A stretch of DNA of 64,000 bases from CAVRTM01 sp963696105 (lineage in GTDB: Bacteria; Actinomycetota; Actinomycetes; Actinomycetales; Dermatophilaceae), in NCBI GenBank assembly GCA_963696105.1, contig CAVOIP010000004.1, positions 434,001 to 498,000 of the forward strand, read 5' to 3'. Made by a program: the position numbers and the translations under genes. Below the pieces are notes generated by a model that worked only from the letters and a program-made list of their open reading frames with translations, was not told the DNA's origin and did no database searches. This document shows, in pieces, positions 42,343-53,000 of this stretch (positions within the stretch are counted from its first letter, which is position 1; each line of letters opens with the position of its first letter).

Positions 42343-43743
42343 ATGACCCCGTCCGAGCCCGTCGACCTCGTCGTCCACGGCGGAACCATCGTCAACGCAG
42401 GCGGGTCCGCGCCCGCCACCGTGGCCATCTCCGGTGGCCGGGTCCAGGCCCTGCTGGAGCCCGGCCTGCCGCTGCCGCCACACCAGCGAGCCGTGGATGC
42501 AAGCGGCAGCCTGGTGATCCCCGGCGGGGTCGACCCGCACTGCCACATCGGTCAGCGGCTGGGCGCCTACGCCGCGCTGGACGACTACGAACAAGCCAGC
42601 CGTGCAGCGCTGTGGGGTGGCACGACCACCGTCGTCGACTTCGCGATCCCCGATCCCGGCCAGTCACCCCTGGACGCGGTCAAGCAGCGCCGCGCCCTGG
42701 CCGGCATCTCGCGCTGTGACACCGCGCTGCATGGCTGCGTCATCACCTGGGAGGACACCACCGCCGCCCAGATCGAGGAGATGGTCGGCCTCGGAGTGCG
42801 CACCATCAAGCTGTTCACGACCTACCGCGACGTGGTCATGGCCGGCCCCGACACCATCCTGGAGGTCCTTCGGGCCTTGCACCGGCACGGCGGCCTCGGA
42901 TACGTCCACGCCGAGGCGAACCACGTCATCGAGGACGCCCAGGGCTTGGCCCTTGCCGCGCACCGCGGCGGTTCCAAGGACATGCCCGAGACCCGTCCGG
43001 AGGTCGCCGAGGCAGCAGCGGTCGCCGAAGTCCTGGCCACCGCCGAGCACCTGGGCGCGCCGGTCTACTTCGTGCACCAGACCACAGGACAGGCAGTCGA
43101 CCTGGTGCGCGCCGCCCGCCGGCGCGGCGTGCGCGCGTACACCGAGACGTGCCCGCACTACCTGACCCTGGACGAGTCCGTCTACGGCGGAGAGCACCCC
43201 GAGCGCTTCGTCTGTTGCCCACCACTTCGCGCCGAAGACACCGTGGGCCAGCTCGGCGCACGGGCGCTGGCTGGCGATATCGACACGCTGGGCTCGGACC
43301 ACTGCTGCTACTCCACCACCCAGAAGCTCGAGCACCATGACGACGTCACCAAGATGCCGAACGGGCTGCCCGGGGTCGAGACCCGGCTGCCGGTGACGTT
43401 CACCCGGCTGGTCACGCACGGCGGCATGCCGGTCGAGCGGTTCGTGGCGATGTTCGCCACCAACCCCGCACGGCTCAACGGCCTGCTCGGCAAGGGAGTC
43501 ATCGCCCCCGGCGCCGACGCCGACCTGGTCATCCTCGACCCGACGAAGCGGCGGACCGCCACGCACGCTGACCTGCACATGGCCACCGACTACACCCCCT
43601 ACGAGGGCCGCGAGCTGGCCGGTTGGCCCTCAACGGTGATCAGCGCCGGCCGCGTGGTCGTGGACGCCGACGGCTTCCACGACCCCGGCCCGGTCGGCCG
43701 CCCGTTGCACTCCGCCGAGCTACCCGACCAGCTCCTCACCTGA
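42343..43743 (+). CDS. Dihydropyrimidinase/D-hydantoinase-type cyclic amidohydrolase
   Basis: A 466-residue amidohydrolase with a complete binuclear metal site: His66 and His68 in DPHCHIG, the carboxylated Lys156 in TIKLFTTYRD, His189 in YVHAEA, His245 in FVHQTT and Asp319 in GSDHC. It opens cyclic amides such as hydantoins, dihydropyrimidines or allantoin. The C-terminal motif ADADLVILDP is standard. AAGGAGC precedes the ATG at 42343. It is flanked by a FadR regulator, an MFS transporter and an amidase, making a small catabolic cassette for a cyclic or linear amide (inference). Confidence 0.9.
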   Translation: MTPSEPVDLVVHGGTIVNAGGSAPATVAISGGRVQALLEPGLPLPPHQRAVDASGSLVIPGGVDPHCHIGQRLGAYAALDDYEQASRAALWGGTTTVVDFAIPDPGQSPLDAVKQRRALAGISRCDTALHGCVITWEDTTAAQIEEMVGLGVRTIKLFTTYRDVVMAGPDTILEVLRALHRHGGLGYVHAEANHVIEDAQGLALAAHRGGSKDMPETRPEVAEAAAVAEVLATAEHLGAPVYFVHQTTGQAVDLVRAARRRGVRAYTETCPHYLTLDESVYGGEHPERFVCCPPLRAEDTVGQLGARALAGDIDTLGSDHCCYSTTQKLEHHDDVTKMPNGLPGVETRLPVTFTRLVTHGGMPVERFVAMFATNPARLNGLLGKGVIAPGADADLVILDPTKRRTATHADLHMATDYTPYEGRELAGWPSTVISAGRVVVDADGFHDPGPVGRPLHSAELPDQLLT

Positions 43744-43798
43744 CCCACCACACCGGCTCGGCCCTGGCGCCGACGCTGCCGCCCGAACGGAGACCCGC

Positions 43799-45297
43799 AT
43801 GACCCCACCCACGCCCTCCGCGACGAACCCGCAGGAAGGCAACACCGCCGCGGAGGCGCTGCGCACCCGCGCCTACCGCGAGCTCGGCGACGCCCTGGAC
43901 CGGATCCCCTTCCGGCGCGCGCACGTGCTGATTCTGATTCTCGTGGCTTGCGGCGCCCTCTTCGACGCCATCGAGCAGTACAACGTCGGACTGGCCGGCC
44001 CCCTGATCGCCAAGCAGTGGAACCTGTCCAACGGCCAGGTCGGACTCTTGACCACGTTGACCTTCGCCGGGATGGCCCTGGGCTCGTTGATCGCCGGGGT
44101 CACCGGGGACAGGTACGGCCGCCGCATCACGTACATGTACAACCTGGCGCTGTACACCCTCGGAGCGCTGCTGGCCGCCTTCGCCCCGAACTTCGGGGTG
44201 CTCCTGGTCGCCCGGCTGATCGTCGGCATCGGCCTGGGCGGCGAGCTGAACACCGGCCTCACCCTGGTCTCCGAGCTCATGCCGACCAAGTTCCGCGGCG
44301 CCGCAGTGGCCACCGTCAACGTGGCCGCCGGCGGCCTTGGAATCTTCGCCTCGTCCGCCCTGGCCGCCGTGGTCCTGGGGCCGTTGGAGGCCGCACTGGG
44401 CGGTCCGACCGTGGCCTGGCGGTGGCTGCTCGGCCTGCTGGCGCTGCCGGCGCTGTTGGTGTTCGTCTACCGCTGGTTCCTTCCCGAGTCCCCGCGCTAC
44501 CTGCTCGTGGAGGGGCAGGTCAGGGAGGCCAACGCCGTCCTGACCAGGCTGGCGGCCAACCGTCTGCGCGCCCCCAGGAACATGCAGGTCACCCCCTACG
44601 TGACTGTGACCGAGGGATCCCGGCTCCCGCGGCAGCGGGTCCGGCTGTCCGAGATCTTTCACGGCGAGCTCGCCCGACGCACCATCGTCATCTGGGTGGT
44701 CTCGGCCATGACCTTCGGGGCGCAGGTCACCATCACCGTCTTCATGCCGACGGTCCTGGCTCTCGCGGCTTCGACGTCGCCTCCTCGCTGGCCTACACGA
44801 CCATCATCAACATCGGCGGCCTCATCGGCGCGATCCTGGCCAGCGTCTTCGGGTACCGGTTCCGGCGCCGGGTCGTCCTCACCTACGGCGCCGGCGTTGC
44901 CATCCTGGTGGCCATCGCGTTCGGAACCTCCTCTGCGCTGCCCGCGATCCTCATCCTCGGCGGCCTACTGCAGTTCATGTTCATCCTGCTGAACACGACA
45001 ACGTGGGTCTGGGCGCCCGAGCTGTATCCCACCCGGGTCAGGGCCTTCGGAACCGGCGCGTCGGTCACCGTCGCGCTGGTCTCAGCATCGCTGATCCCGT
45101 TCCTGGCGGGCGTCATCTTCGACGCGGCAGGCGCCATCGGCATGTTCATCCTGGTGGCCGTCATGTACGCGGTCATGGCCATCGCCGTACGTTTCGGACC
45201 CGAGACACAGGGCCTCTCGCTGGAGGACGTCGGTGAAGCCGCGGCCGGCCCGTCAGGCGGGCTCACACATGGACGGAGCGCCCCTGCCCAGCAGTGA
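43799..45297 (+). pseudogene. MFS transporter, frameshifted
   Basis: The first frame (from the ATG at 43799) encodes helices 1-7, including the MFS loop motif GDRYGRRITYMYN and the sugar-porter-like PESPRYLLVEGQ. The reading frame then shifts by one base between about 44755 and 44775, after FMPTVLAL. The other frame continues GFDVASSLAYTTIINIGGLI to the end (PELYPTRVRAFGTGASVTVA). Joined, it would be about 500 residues with 12 helices, resembling aromatic-acid or sugar porters. It is either a recently broken gene or a sequence error. It probably imports the hydantoinase substrate. Confidence 0.8.
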
Positions 45298-45517
45298 CCT
45301 GCGGCAGGTCAAGGCGCGGCTGAGCAGCAACGCCGACCCGGTCTCGGGCCGGTCAGCGTCTGAGGCGCGGACCCCTGCCTGGCCTCGCGGGGGGCTACCA
45401 GCGGGTAGGTAGGACTGCAGACGTCAAAGGCTTGATCTTTGGTTTTGGCGGGACATAGCGTCCGATCATCACCCGCGCGGCTCGCGAGGGCCCGCTTCAC
45501 AGCAACCGGAGACGCCC

Positions 45518-47022
45518 ATGGACCTCAACGGCACAGCGCTGGAGCAGGCCGACATCGCCACGATCTCGGCGGAGCTGCTGACCGGCCGCGTCAGCGCACG
45601 ACAGCTGGTCGACGCCTACCTGGCGCGCATCGAGGCGCTGGACCACCAGGGGCCGGAGCTCAACGCGATGGTGACGCTCAACCCGGCCGCCCGCGAGCAC
45701 GCCGACGAGGTCGACCGCGCCCTGGCCGAGTCGGGGCGGTCGGTCGGGCCGTTGCACGGCATCCCGATGGTGGTCAAGGACTGCCTGGAGACCGCCGACA
45801 TGCCGACCTCGTTCGGTTCGGAGATCTTCGCCGACTACCGCCCGGACGCCGACGCGACCGTCGTCGCCCGGCTGCGCGCCGCCGGCGCGGTCATCGTGGC
45901 CAAGACGACGCTGCCGGACTGGGCGACCTCGTGGTTCAGCTACTCCTCGCGTACCGGCGTGACGAAGAACCCCTACGACCTGGAGCGCGATCCGGGTGGC
46001 TCCAGCAGCGGGACCGGCGCCGCTGATCGCGGCCGGGTACGCCACCGTGGGTCTCGGCACCGACTGCGGCGGATCGGTCCGGTTGCCGTCCTCGTTCTGC
46101 AACCTGGTCGGCGTGCGGTCCACGCCGGGCCTGATCAGCCGCGCCGGCTGCAACCCGCTGGTCAGCGTGCAGGACACCATCGGGCCGATGACCAAGTCCG
46201 TCGAGGACGCCGCGCGGGTGTTCACGGTCATGGTCGGTTTCGACGAGACGGATCCCGCTGACCTACGCCTACTCGGTCGCTCGCGTGCACCGGCGTCCTA
46301 CCTGTCCTCCCTGGTTCCCGACGCGCTGAAGGGACGCCGGATCGGGGTGCTGCGCAGCGCCTTCGGCGCCGATGACAGACCCGACTCCGGCCCGGTGAAC
46401 CAGGTCATGGAGGGCGCGCTGGCAGAGCTGAGGGCCGGCGGCGCGACGTTGGTCGACGTGACCATCGACGACCTGACCGGATGGATCGGGCGGCACCTCG
46501 CTGTACACGATCAAGTCCAAGCACGACATCAACACCTGGCTCGCCGGCCGCCCGGATGCCCCCGTGCACACCGTCGCCGAGATCATCGACTCCGGCCGCT
46601 ACCACAAGAAGCTCGACCTGCTGGAGGCTCTCGCTGCGGGGCCGGACGACCCGCTGCACGATCTGGACTACTTCGCCGCGTACACCGCGCGGGAGGCGTT
46701 CATGAAGGTCGTGGTCAACCTGATGGAGTCCAACAACCTGGACACCTTGGTGTACCCGACGTGTCAGGTGGTTCCGCCCACCCACGAGGAGACCGACTCC
46801 GGGCGATGGAACACCCTGAACTTCCCCACGAACACGGTGATCAGCTCGCAGACCTGGACGCCGGCCATGACGGTCCCCGCCGGGCTGACCGACCAGGGGC
46901 TGCCGGTTGGCATGGAGATCCTCGCGCGCCCGTACGACGAGCCGACCATGTTCGCGGTCGGCTACGGTTTCGAGCAGGTCCGCGGCCACCGTCAGCACCC
47001 AAGCAGCGCAGCCATCGCCTGA
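45518..47022 (+). pseudogene. Amidase-signature family enzyme, two frameshifts
   Basis: Ser-Ser-Lys amidase-signature motifs are present: Lys in MVVKDCLETADMPTSFGS, GGSSSGTG, and the nucleophile Ser in GLGTDCGGSVRLPSSF. The frame changes near 46015 (just after GGSSSGTG) and again near 46495 (before LYTIKSKHDI). The last part ends with TWTPAMTVPAGLTDQGLPVG. All segments align to one gene of about 500 residues, so decay is minimal. With the hydantoinase it could complete amide hydrolysis. Confidence 0.8.
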
Positions 47023-47662
47023 CCCGGACGGCGCTGACGCGCACCGTCATCGGTCCTGTCTGCGACGTTCACGAGGGCTTCGGGCGATAGCGGATGCCCT
47101 AAGACGCCGGGCTGATCGAGCCGGCCACTACGGTCGGCATCGCCGCGGGCTTCCATGCCCGTGACCCCACGATTGTCCGGGCCACCGTGGACCAGGCCGC
47201 TGCCGAGAGGCTGGACATGGGCGTCCGCGTTGAGAGCCACACCCCGCCTCGGATGGACGAAGAAAGCTGGGGCTTCATCCACAGAACCGCGACCAGATTG
47301 CCACCCCCCGTCATGCCGATGGATGGGGAGGCAGTCCCGTGGCCCCGTGCTTCGACCAACAGGTGTGCAGCACCGCATCGTCGACGGACCGGGCGAGCGC
47401 CATTGTCGGCAGGGCAGCAGCTCGTCGGCGCGTCACACCCGCTGCAGGCCTCGGACATGCACGTGAGCGGCGGATACGTTCGAGCCGAGCGGAGCGGTGA
47501 CCCCACCACCGCAATCCGACCATGTCCCTCGCCTGGGCATGCGTGTTGATGTAGTCGAGATCCGCTCGAGCCGGGCGCGTGCCGGCGGCTCCTTGACGTG
47601 TCCCTCGTCAGGTGCGCCCACACGCTCGTGCCCGGCGCGGTGACCCGTGGGGGCCGGGGCCG
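47023..47662. other. Non-coding stretch with coding-like fragment
   Basis: No identifiable gene. From about 47105 to 47335 a plus frame is protein-like (GLIEPATTVGIAAGFHARDP, then RATVDQAAAERLDMGVRVES) but lacks a start and degenerates. I cannot assign it. Confidence 0.35.
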
Positions 47663-48434
47663 TCACTCCGGGCGCCCGGCGAGCCACGCGGCGAACCCGG
47701 CGGCGACGACTCGCTCACCGTGCACCCCGGCGGCCTGGGGGGAGCACAGCCAGCGGATCGGGGCCGCCATGACCTCCGGCTGAAGCAGGTGCGCGCGATG
47801 CTCGGGCGGGAAGTCGTCCGGGATCATTCCGGTCGCCGTCGCCCCGCCCGGGAGCAGAATGTTCGGAAGTGACGCTGCTGCCGGCAAGGTCGGCGGCCAT
47901 GACCCGGGCCAGGGCCTCGGCGCCGGAACGCGCCGGGCCGTAGGGCACAAAGCCCTTCCGGTTCATCGTCGAGTGGTTCATCGACACGTTGACCACCCTG
48001 CCGGCGCCGGAAGACAGGAAGCGGGGGACGACGGCGCGGGCCACGAGGAAGTAGCCGGTCAGGTTGGTCGCCACCACGTCGCGGAAGCCGTCCGCCGACA
48101 CCGCCCAGAACGGCTGCGGGTCGGTGAGGAAACGCGGGTTCACCGTCCGCATGCCGATCCCCGCGTTGTTGACCAGGACGTCGAGGCCGCCGAGCTGGTC
48201 GAACACGCGGTCTACCCCACGCGCGACGTCGTGCTCGTCCCGGACGTCCATGCCGACACCGACACACCCGGCGCCCAGCCCGCGAGCCGCCGCCGATGCC
48301 CGGCCAGCGTCACGGCCGGTGATGGCCACGGTGGCACCGGCGTCGAGCAGCGCTATGGCCATCGCCGCACCAAGCCCGCTGGTGCCGCCGGTGACCAGCA
48401 CGCGGACGCCGTCGGCGCGGAAGCTCTCGGTCAC
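47663..48434 (-). pseudogene. Short-chain dehydrogenase/reductase, frameshifted
   Basis: From a GTG at 48434 the frame encodes VLVTGGTSGLGAAMAIALLD, VLVNNAGIGMRT and VVNVSMNHSTMNRKGFVPYG with the YxxxK position changed to YGPARSG. One base after DLAGSSVTS the frame shifts, and the normal C-terminus (NILLPGGATATGMIPDDFPP, then RWLCSPQAAGVHGERVVAAG) is in the other frame. Arg replaces the catalytic Lys in YGPAR, so even a repaired protein might be inactive. SDRs with PEVMAAPIRWL tails act on diverse alcohols. Confidence 0.75.
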
Positions 48435-48572
48435 CCAGCCGACTCTAGCCGCCCAACGGCCCGGGAAGTCGCGGACCGAGCCCGCACGGCGGTGCGCCAC
48501 GGGGAGCAGAACCGGAGACGGCGCCACGTCGGGCAGATCGACGCCCCCGGGTGGGAGGCGGGCGCATGGCGC

Positions 48573-49079
48573 TCACAGGCGCAGCTGGGGGTCGTACGCG
48601 CGCAGCCACGCGTCGAGGCCGATGACGAGCTCCGCGCTGGAACGGATGCCCTCGCCGTGACCGTCGGCGGCCGCCCGGACCGCCGCCGTGTCCACCAGCG
48701 ACAGCACCGGAGCGTCGGCGTCGTCGAGCATCTGCTTCAGCTTGATGCGCAGCTCGTCGGTGTAGCGCGGGTCCTGGGTGCTCGGGTACGGGCTCTTGAA
48801 CCGCTGGGCCACCGACTCCGGCAGCACGTCGAGGGTCGCGGCGCGAAGCAACGACTTCTCCCGCCCGTCGAACGCCTTCATCGCCCATGGGGTGTTGAAG
48901 ACGTACTGGACCAGGCGGTGGTCACAGAAGGGCACCCGCACCTCGAGCCCGACGGCCATGCTCATCCGGTCCTTGCGGTCGAGCAGGAACTGCACGAAGC
49001 GGGTTAGGTGCAGGTAGCAGATCTCCCGCATGCGCCGCTCGTGCCCCGACTGGCCGTCCAGGTAAGGCACCTCGGCCAC
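48573..49079 (-). pseudogene. Asparagine synthetase-type (AsnB) C-terminal fragment
   Basis: About 168 residues match the C-terminal end of the glutamine-hydrolysing asparagine synthetase: REICYLHLTRFVQFLLDRKD, RMSMAVGLEVRVPFCDHRLV, FNTPWAMKAFDGREKSLLRA and RFKSPYPSTQDPRYTDEL. The N-terminal glutaminase and the ATP-pyrophosphatase SGGxDS loop are missing. Homology stops sharply near 49079, where a plus-strand hypothetical ORF begins, marking a rearrangement junction. Confidence 0.8.
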
Positions 49080-49085
49080 ACCCTG

Positions 49086-49445
49086 ATGCGGGGAGCGACG
49101 GTGGTCTGCCTGGCGGCGCGCTGGGGCGTCTCTCCGGAGGCGGCGCCGTACGCCCGGCTGCACGGTGACGAGCTGCAGCTGAGGTTGCAGCGCATCATGG
49201 ACCACTACGCCGTCCGTTTCCTCATGCACACCCGGGAGTCGCTGGGCCAGCCGCTCGACCTGGACGACGCGCGGAGCCGGCTGCAGCGGCTGGTGCGCGC
49301 TGCCGGGGATGACGGGGCGGACCCGTGCCCGGACGATGCGGAGGTCCGCAGCTTCGCGCTGTTCGCGGGGCGGTGCCAGGCGTTCCTAGACGACCTCGCC
49401 AGGCACCACCTCCAGCCTCCCGCGCAGATCCTCGCCGCCGGCTGA
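49086..49445 (+). CDS. Hypothetical protein at rearrangement junction
   Basis: A 119-residue frame (MRGATVVCLAARWGVSPEAA, then YAVRFLMHTRESLGQPLDLD, then EVRSFALFAGRCQAFLDDLA) of mostly helical, acidic sequence. No family was recognised. No Shine-Dalgarno sequence is visible, and the upstream neighbour is the broken AsnB fragment, so it may itself be a truncated C-terminal part of a larger protein. Confidence 0.45.
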   Translation: MRGATVVCLAARWGVSPEAAPYARLHGDELQLRLQRIMDHYAVRFLMHTRESLGQPLDLDDARSRLQRLVRAAGDDGADPCPDDAEVRSFALFAGRCQAFLDDLARHHLQPPAQILAAG

Positions 49446-49579
49446 GGGCAGGCCGGCGCGCTCACCGGCGTGACCCGGCGGATGGGCATATGGGTCACCT
49501 TGCCGATGGACAGCAGCAGCTTCGAGTTCTTGCATGAGGGAGGCAATCCGCCCGTTGACGCCAGCAAGGAGGACATCGA

Positions 49580-50123
49580 ATGGAACTCACATCCGCCACC
49601 ACCGTCACCAAACCGCCTGAGGAGGTGTACGGCTTCTGGTCGCGCCTCGACCAGTTCCCGTCGTTCATGGCGCACGTGGACGACGTCCAGATGACCGGTC
49701 CGGCCACCAGCCACTGGAAGGTCAGCGCGCCGTTCGACCGTGAGGTCGAGTGGGACGCGGAGACCACCGAGCAGACGTCGCCGGGAAGTCGCCTGGCCTG
49801 GCGTCGAAGGAGGGCGCGGACGTGCGCCAACTCCGGTGAGGTCCGTTTCGTGCCCGGCGCCGGACGGGCGGGCACGGAGGTGCACGTGACCCTGACGTAC
49901 GACGCGCCCGGCGGTGGTCTGGGAAAGGCGCTCGGCCAAGTACTTCGGTGAGGACCCGTCTCAGCATCTCGACGACGACCTGCGCCGGTTCAAGCAGGTC
50001 ATGGAGACCGGCGAGGTGGTGCGCTCCGACGGAGCGCCCCTGGGGCAAGCGTGCGCGCCGGGAGTTTCCGCAACACCCCGCGCAGCCACTGTCCGACGAC
50101 GAGCTGAAGGAGCTGCAGGCATG
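49580..50123 (+). pseudogene. SRPBCC (START-like) family protein, multiple frameshifts
   Basis: The start MELTSATTVTKPPEEVYGFW and FPSFMAHVDDVQMTGPATSH is a clear SRPBCC/polyketide-cyclase-like protein. The frame changes near 49805-49840, near 49925 (then AKYFGEDPSQHLDDDLRRFK) and again after GEVVRSDGAPLG, where the expected tail REFPQHPAQPLSDDELKELQ is in another frame. The reconstructed protein is about 180 residues and ends in the ATGA overlap with the alcohol dehydrogenase. The two genes are commonly adjacent in actinobacteria. Confidence 0.75.
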
Positions 50124-51294
50124 AAGGCCAACTGCTGGGTGAGCGCGAACAAGGTCGAGGTCCAGGACGTCCCGGACCCCTCCATCCTCAACGACCGTGA
50201 CGCCATCGTCCGGATCACGTCGACGGCGATCTGCGGGTCCGACCTGCACCTGCTGGACGGCTACGTCCCCACCATGCAGGAGGGGGACGTCATGGGCCAC
50301 GAGTTCATGGGCGAGGTGGTCGAGGTCGGGCGGGGTGTCGACGCCTCGAAGCTCCGGGTGGGGGACCGCGTCGTCGTACCGTTTCCCATCGCCTGCGGGG
50401 CCTGCGCGGCCTGCCAGGCGCAGCTCTACTCCTGCTGCGAGAACAGCAATCCCAACGCCGGCATCGCGGAGAAGATGTTCGGCCATCCGGTGGCCGGCAT
50501 CTTCGGCTACTCGCACCTCACGGGCGGCTACGCGGGCGGCCAGGCGGAGTACGCCCGGGTGCCCTTTGCTGATGTCAACCCCCTGCGCCTGGAGTCGGAT
50601 CTGAGCGACGAGCAGGTGCTGTTCCTCTCCGACATCCTGCCAACCGGGTACATGGGCGCCGAGATGTGCGACATCAAGCCCACTGACGTCGCAGCCGTGT
50701 GGGGCGCCGGACCGGTCGGTCAGTTCGCGATGGACAGCGCCCGGGTGCTCGGGGCCGCGAAGGTCATCGCGATCGACAAGGAGCCCTACCGTCTCGAGAT
50801 GGCAGCGGCCGAGGGCTACATCCCGGTCAACTTCGAGAAGGACGACGTCCGGTCGACGCTCCTGGAGCTCACCGGGGGCCGCGGTCCGGACAAGTGCATC
50901 GACGCCGTGGGACTGGAGCGCCCACGGCGCCGGGCACATCCACCTGTACGACAGGGTCAAGCAGGCGGTTCGCTCCGAGACCGATCGGCCGCACGTGCTG
51001 CGGCAAGCCATCACCTGCTGCCGGAGCGGGGGAATCGTCTCGGTGATCGGCGTCTACGGTGGGTTCGTCGACAAGTTCCCCGCCGGCGCGTGGATGAACC
51101 GGGCGTTGACGCTGCGCACCGGTCAGTGCCACGTCCAGCGCTACATGCGACCACTGCTGGAGCGGATCGAGCGTGGCGAGCTGAACCCGCCGCGGATCAT
51201 CACGCACCGGCTGCCGCTGGCTGAGGCGCCGCGGGGCTACGACATGTTCAAGAACAAGAAGGACGGCTGCGAGAAGGTCGTCCTAACGCCCTGA
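50121..51294 (+). pseudogene. Zinc-dependent alcohol dehydrogenase (formaldehyde-dehydrogenase-like), one frameshift
   Basis: The medium-chain dehydrogenase signature is complete: catalytic zinc ligands Cys38 (TAICGSDLHLL) and His60-Glu61 (VMGHEFMGE), structural zinc Cys93, 96, 99 and 107, and the NAD motif VWGAGPVGQFA. A single extra base near 50920 breaks the frame after KCIDAVGLE; the C-terminus (RQAITCCRSGGIVSVIGVYG to KDGCEKVVL) is in another frame. Repaired length is about 391 residues, typical for glutathione-independent formaldehyde dehydrogenase-like enzymes. A perfect hairpin terminator follows. Confidence 0.85.
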
Positions 51295-51342
51295 CGCTTT
51301 CACGTGACGACGAGTTCGTCGGCGCCCTGGTGAAACGGATCG

Positions 51343-51385
51343 GAGCCGGCCCGGAGGATGAGCAGAAGCCCCTCCGGGCCGGCTC
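51343..51385. terminator. Perfect 15-bp hairpin terminator
   Basis: GAGCCGGCCCGGAGG (51343-51357) and CCTCCGGGCCGGCTC (51371-51385) pair perfectly around a 13-base loop, 48 bp after the alcohol dehydrogenase stop. Confidence 0.8.
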
Positions 51386-51682
51386 AACGCCTGCCCGGGC
51401 GCCTCTTCCGCGAACGTTGCCCACACGTGCCGTCGGCAACAGGTGACTGAACGGCGCACGTGCCCGACGGCACGACGACGTGATGGTCAGTCGTCCGCTC
51501 GGCGCGGGATATGGGTCAAGGAGGTGGCCGACGCCAGGGGGACGCCGCTGAGGTGCACCAGATCTGCGGGTCGACCTTGTGGTTGCCGCGGGGTCCTGGC
51601 GGGTAACGCCCCCAGAGTCCCGATGGCGCTGCTCATCATCGTCGGCGCCATGGAGTTCCTCTGCGACATAGGGAGTTCCGAT

Positions 51683-52735
51683 GTGAATGACCTTGAGCTG
51701 GAGCTGGCTGAGATCGCGGCTTCCAGCGTCGGGCTACGGCAGCGGGCCGAGTCGTTCCTGGCTTCGTTACGTCGACGGGTGCCTTTCGACGCGGCCTGGA
51801 TGGCCCTCGCGGACACCCAGCATCCTCACTACACCGGTGTCGCGGACATGAACCTGGATGACTCAGTGCTCGAGTACCTCAGCGGCCCGGTCGTGGCGGG
51901 AGACATCGAAGCCACCGGCTGCCACCGCACACAGCCCCCACTGAGCCCCTCGGACCTCTCCTACCCCGGGACGGAGCTCCGTACGTGGTCCGAGTGCCTC
52001 ATGCCCGCCGGCATCAACGAGGGCCTTTCGGTGGCGCTGTTCGAACCGGGGGGCCGTCACGTGGGCTTCCTGGCTCTTCTGTACGCCGGGAAGCGTCCGC
52101 CGCCTCCTGACCATCGCTCCCAGCTGGCTCGTGCAACGCCGGCCATGGGCCGAGGAATGGGCCCTGTACGGACCCTGGCCTGGGCGATCCATCTGGTGAA
52201 GGGTGCGGCTTCGGGAGTCGTCCTCCGTCGGGACGGGAGGGTGGACGTCGTCCCCGGTCTCACCATGGATCCTCTGTTACATGCCGGTGCCACGGTGCTG
52301 CGCCTGGCTCGCGCGCACCTCCGGGCGGGACACACGTACACGACGTTTCTGTGGCCCGCGCGGCGTGGGCGGATGGTCCACCTCAGCGTGACCGTCATGG
52401 CAGCAGCCGAGACGACGCCGACGATGCACCTGGGCATGGTTCTCCTCTCGCCGGCCGACGACGTGCGGGGACTGACGCCTCGTGAGCTCGAGGTGCTGGG
52501 GTACCTGGTCGACGGATGCTCGAACCAGGAGGTCTCGCACCATCTGGTGTTGGCGCCGCGCACGGTCGCGGCTCACCTGGAGCACATCCTCGCAAAGCTC
52601 CAGGCGCCGACCAGGACTCTCGCGGCGGTCCGGGCGTGCCGCGAGGGTCTGTACGTGCCGGTGGCGGGATCCCGCAAAGTGACGTTCACGCATGAACCTC
52701 GAACGGGCAGCGGCGAGGGGGCCGTCCCGGGATGA
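51683..52735 (+). CDS. LuxR-family transcriptional regulator
   Basis: A 350-residue regulator. The C-terminal LuxR HTH (about 270-335) reads GLTPRELEVLGYLVDGCSNQ, EVSHHLVLAPRTVAAHLEHI and LAKLQAPTRTLAAVRACREG. The N-terminal two-thirds resemble a GAF-like sensor (RRRVPFDAAWMALADTQHPH, GLSVALFEPGGRHVGFLALL) with no recognised ligand motif. I start at a GTG (51683) with GGGAG seven bases before it; ATGs at 51650 and 51623 are alternatives. It stands alone beside the 52.8-kb att-like copy. Confidence 0.85.
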   Translation: MNDLELELAEIAASSVGLRQRAESFLASLRRRVPFDAAWMALADTQHPHYTGVADMNLDDSVLEYLSGPVVAGDIEATGCHRTQPPLSPSDLSYPGTELRTWSECLMPAGINEGLSVALFEPGGRHVGFLALLYAGKRPPPPDHRSQLARATPAMGRGMGPVRTLAWAIHLVKGAASGVVLRRDGRVDVVPGLTMDPLLHAGATVLRLARAHLRAGHTYTTFLWPARRGRMVHLSVTVMAAAETTPTMHLGMVLLSPADDVRGLTPRELEVLGYLVDGCSNQEVSHHLVLAPRTVAAHLEHILAKLQAPTRTLAAVRACREGLYVPVAGSRKVTFTHEPRTGSGEGAVPG

Positions 52736-52821
52736 GCCCTCAGCCAGCACCGTTCCTGCGTGACCGATCGCACAGTGCCGGCGGTGGTCCATCCCGAGCT
52801 CACTGCCGCGGCAAGAGCACG

Positions 52822-52864
52822 GGTGGCGCAGGTCGGGCTCGAACCGACGACCGACGGATTATGA
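52822..52864 (-). repeat. att-like repeat (diverged tRNA 3'-half copy), internal
   Basis: 43 bp match the tRNA 3' half at 41 positions (mismatches at 52827 and 52840). The following 70 bp share patterns with the sequence after the 40346 copy, including CTGGTGACCG, as expected for att sites of related integrases. It is not a functional tRNA gene. Confidence 0.75.
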
Positions 52865-53000
52865 ATTTCTCCATGGACTTTCGTGTAAGTCGGGGTGCAT
52901 CCCGATCCGTGCTCACTGGTGACCGCCACTGCACCGAACTCGGAATCTTTTGAGGTGGCTGCAGAGCCAGCGCCTCCTTGCGGTGATGGGAACTCGGACG

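Noticed and set aside
47099..47623. 174-residue minus-strand open frame
   Set aside because: Ser/Arg/Cys-rich with no domain and no ribosome-binding site.
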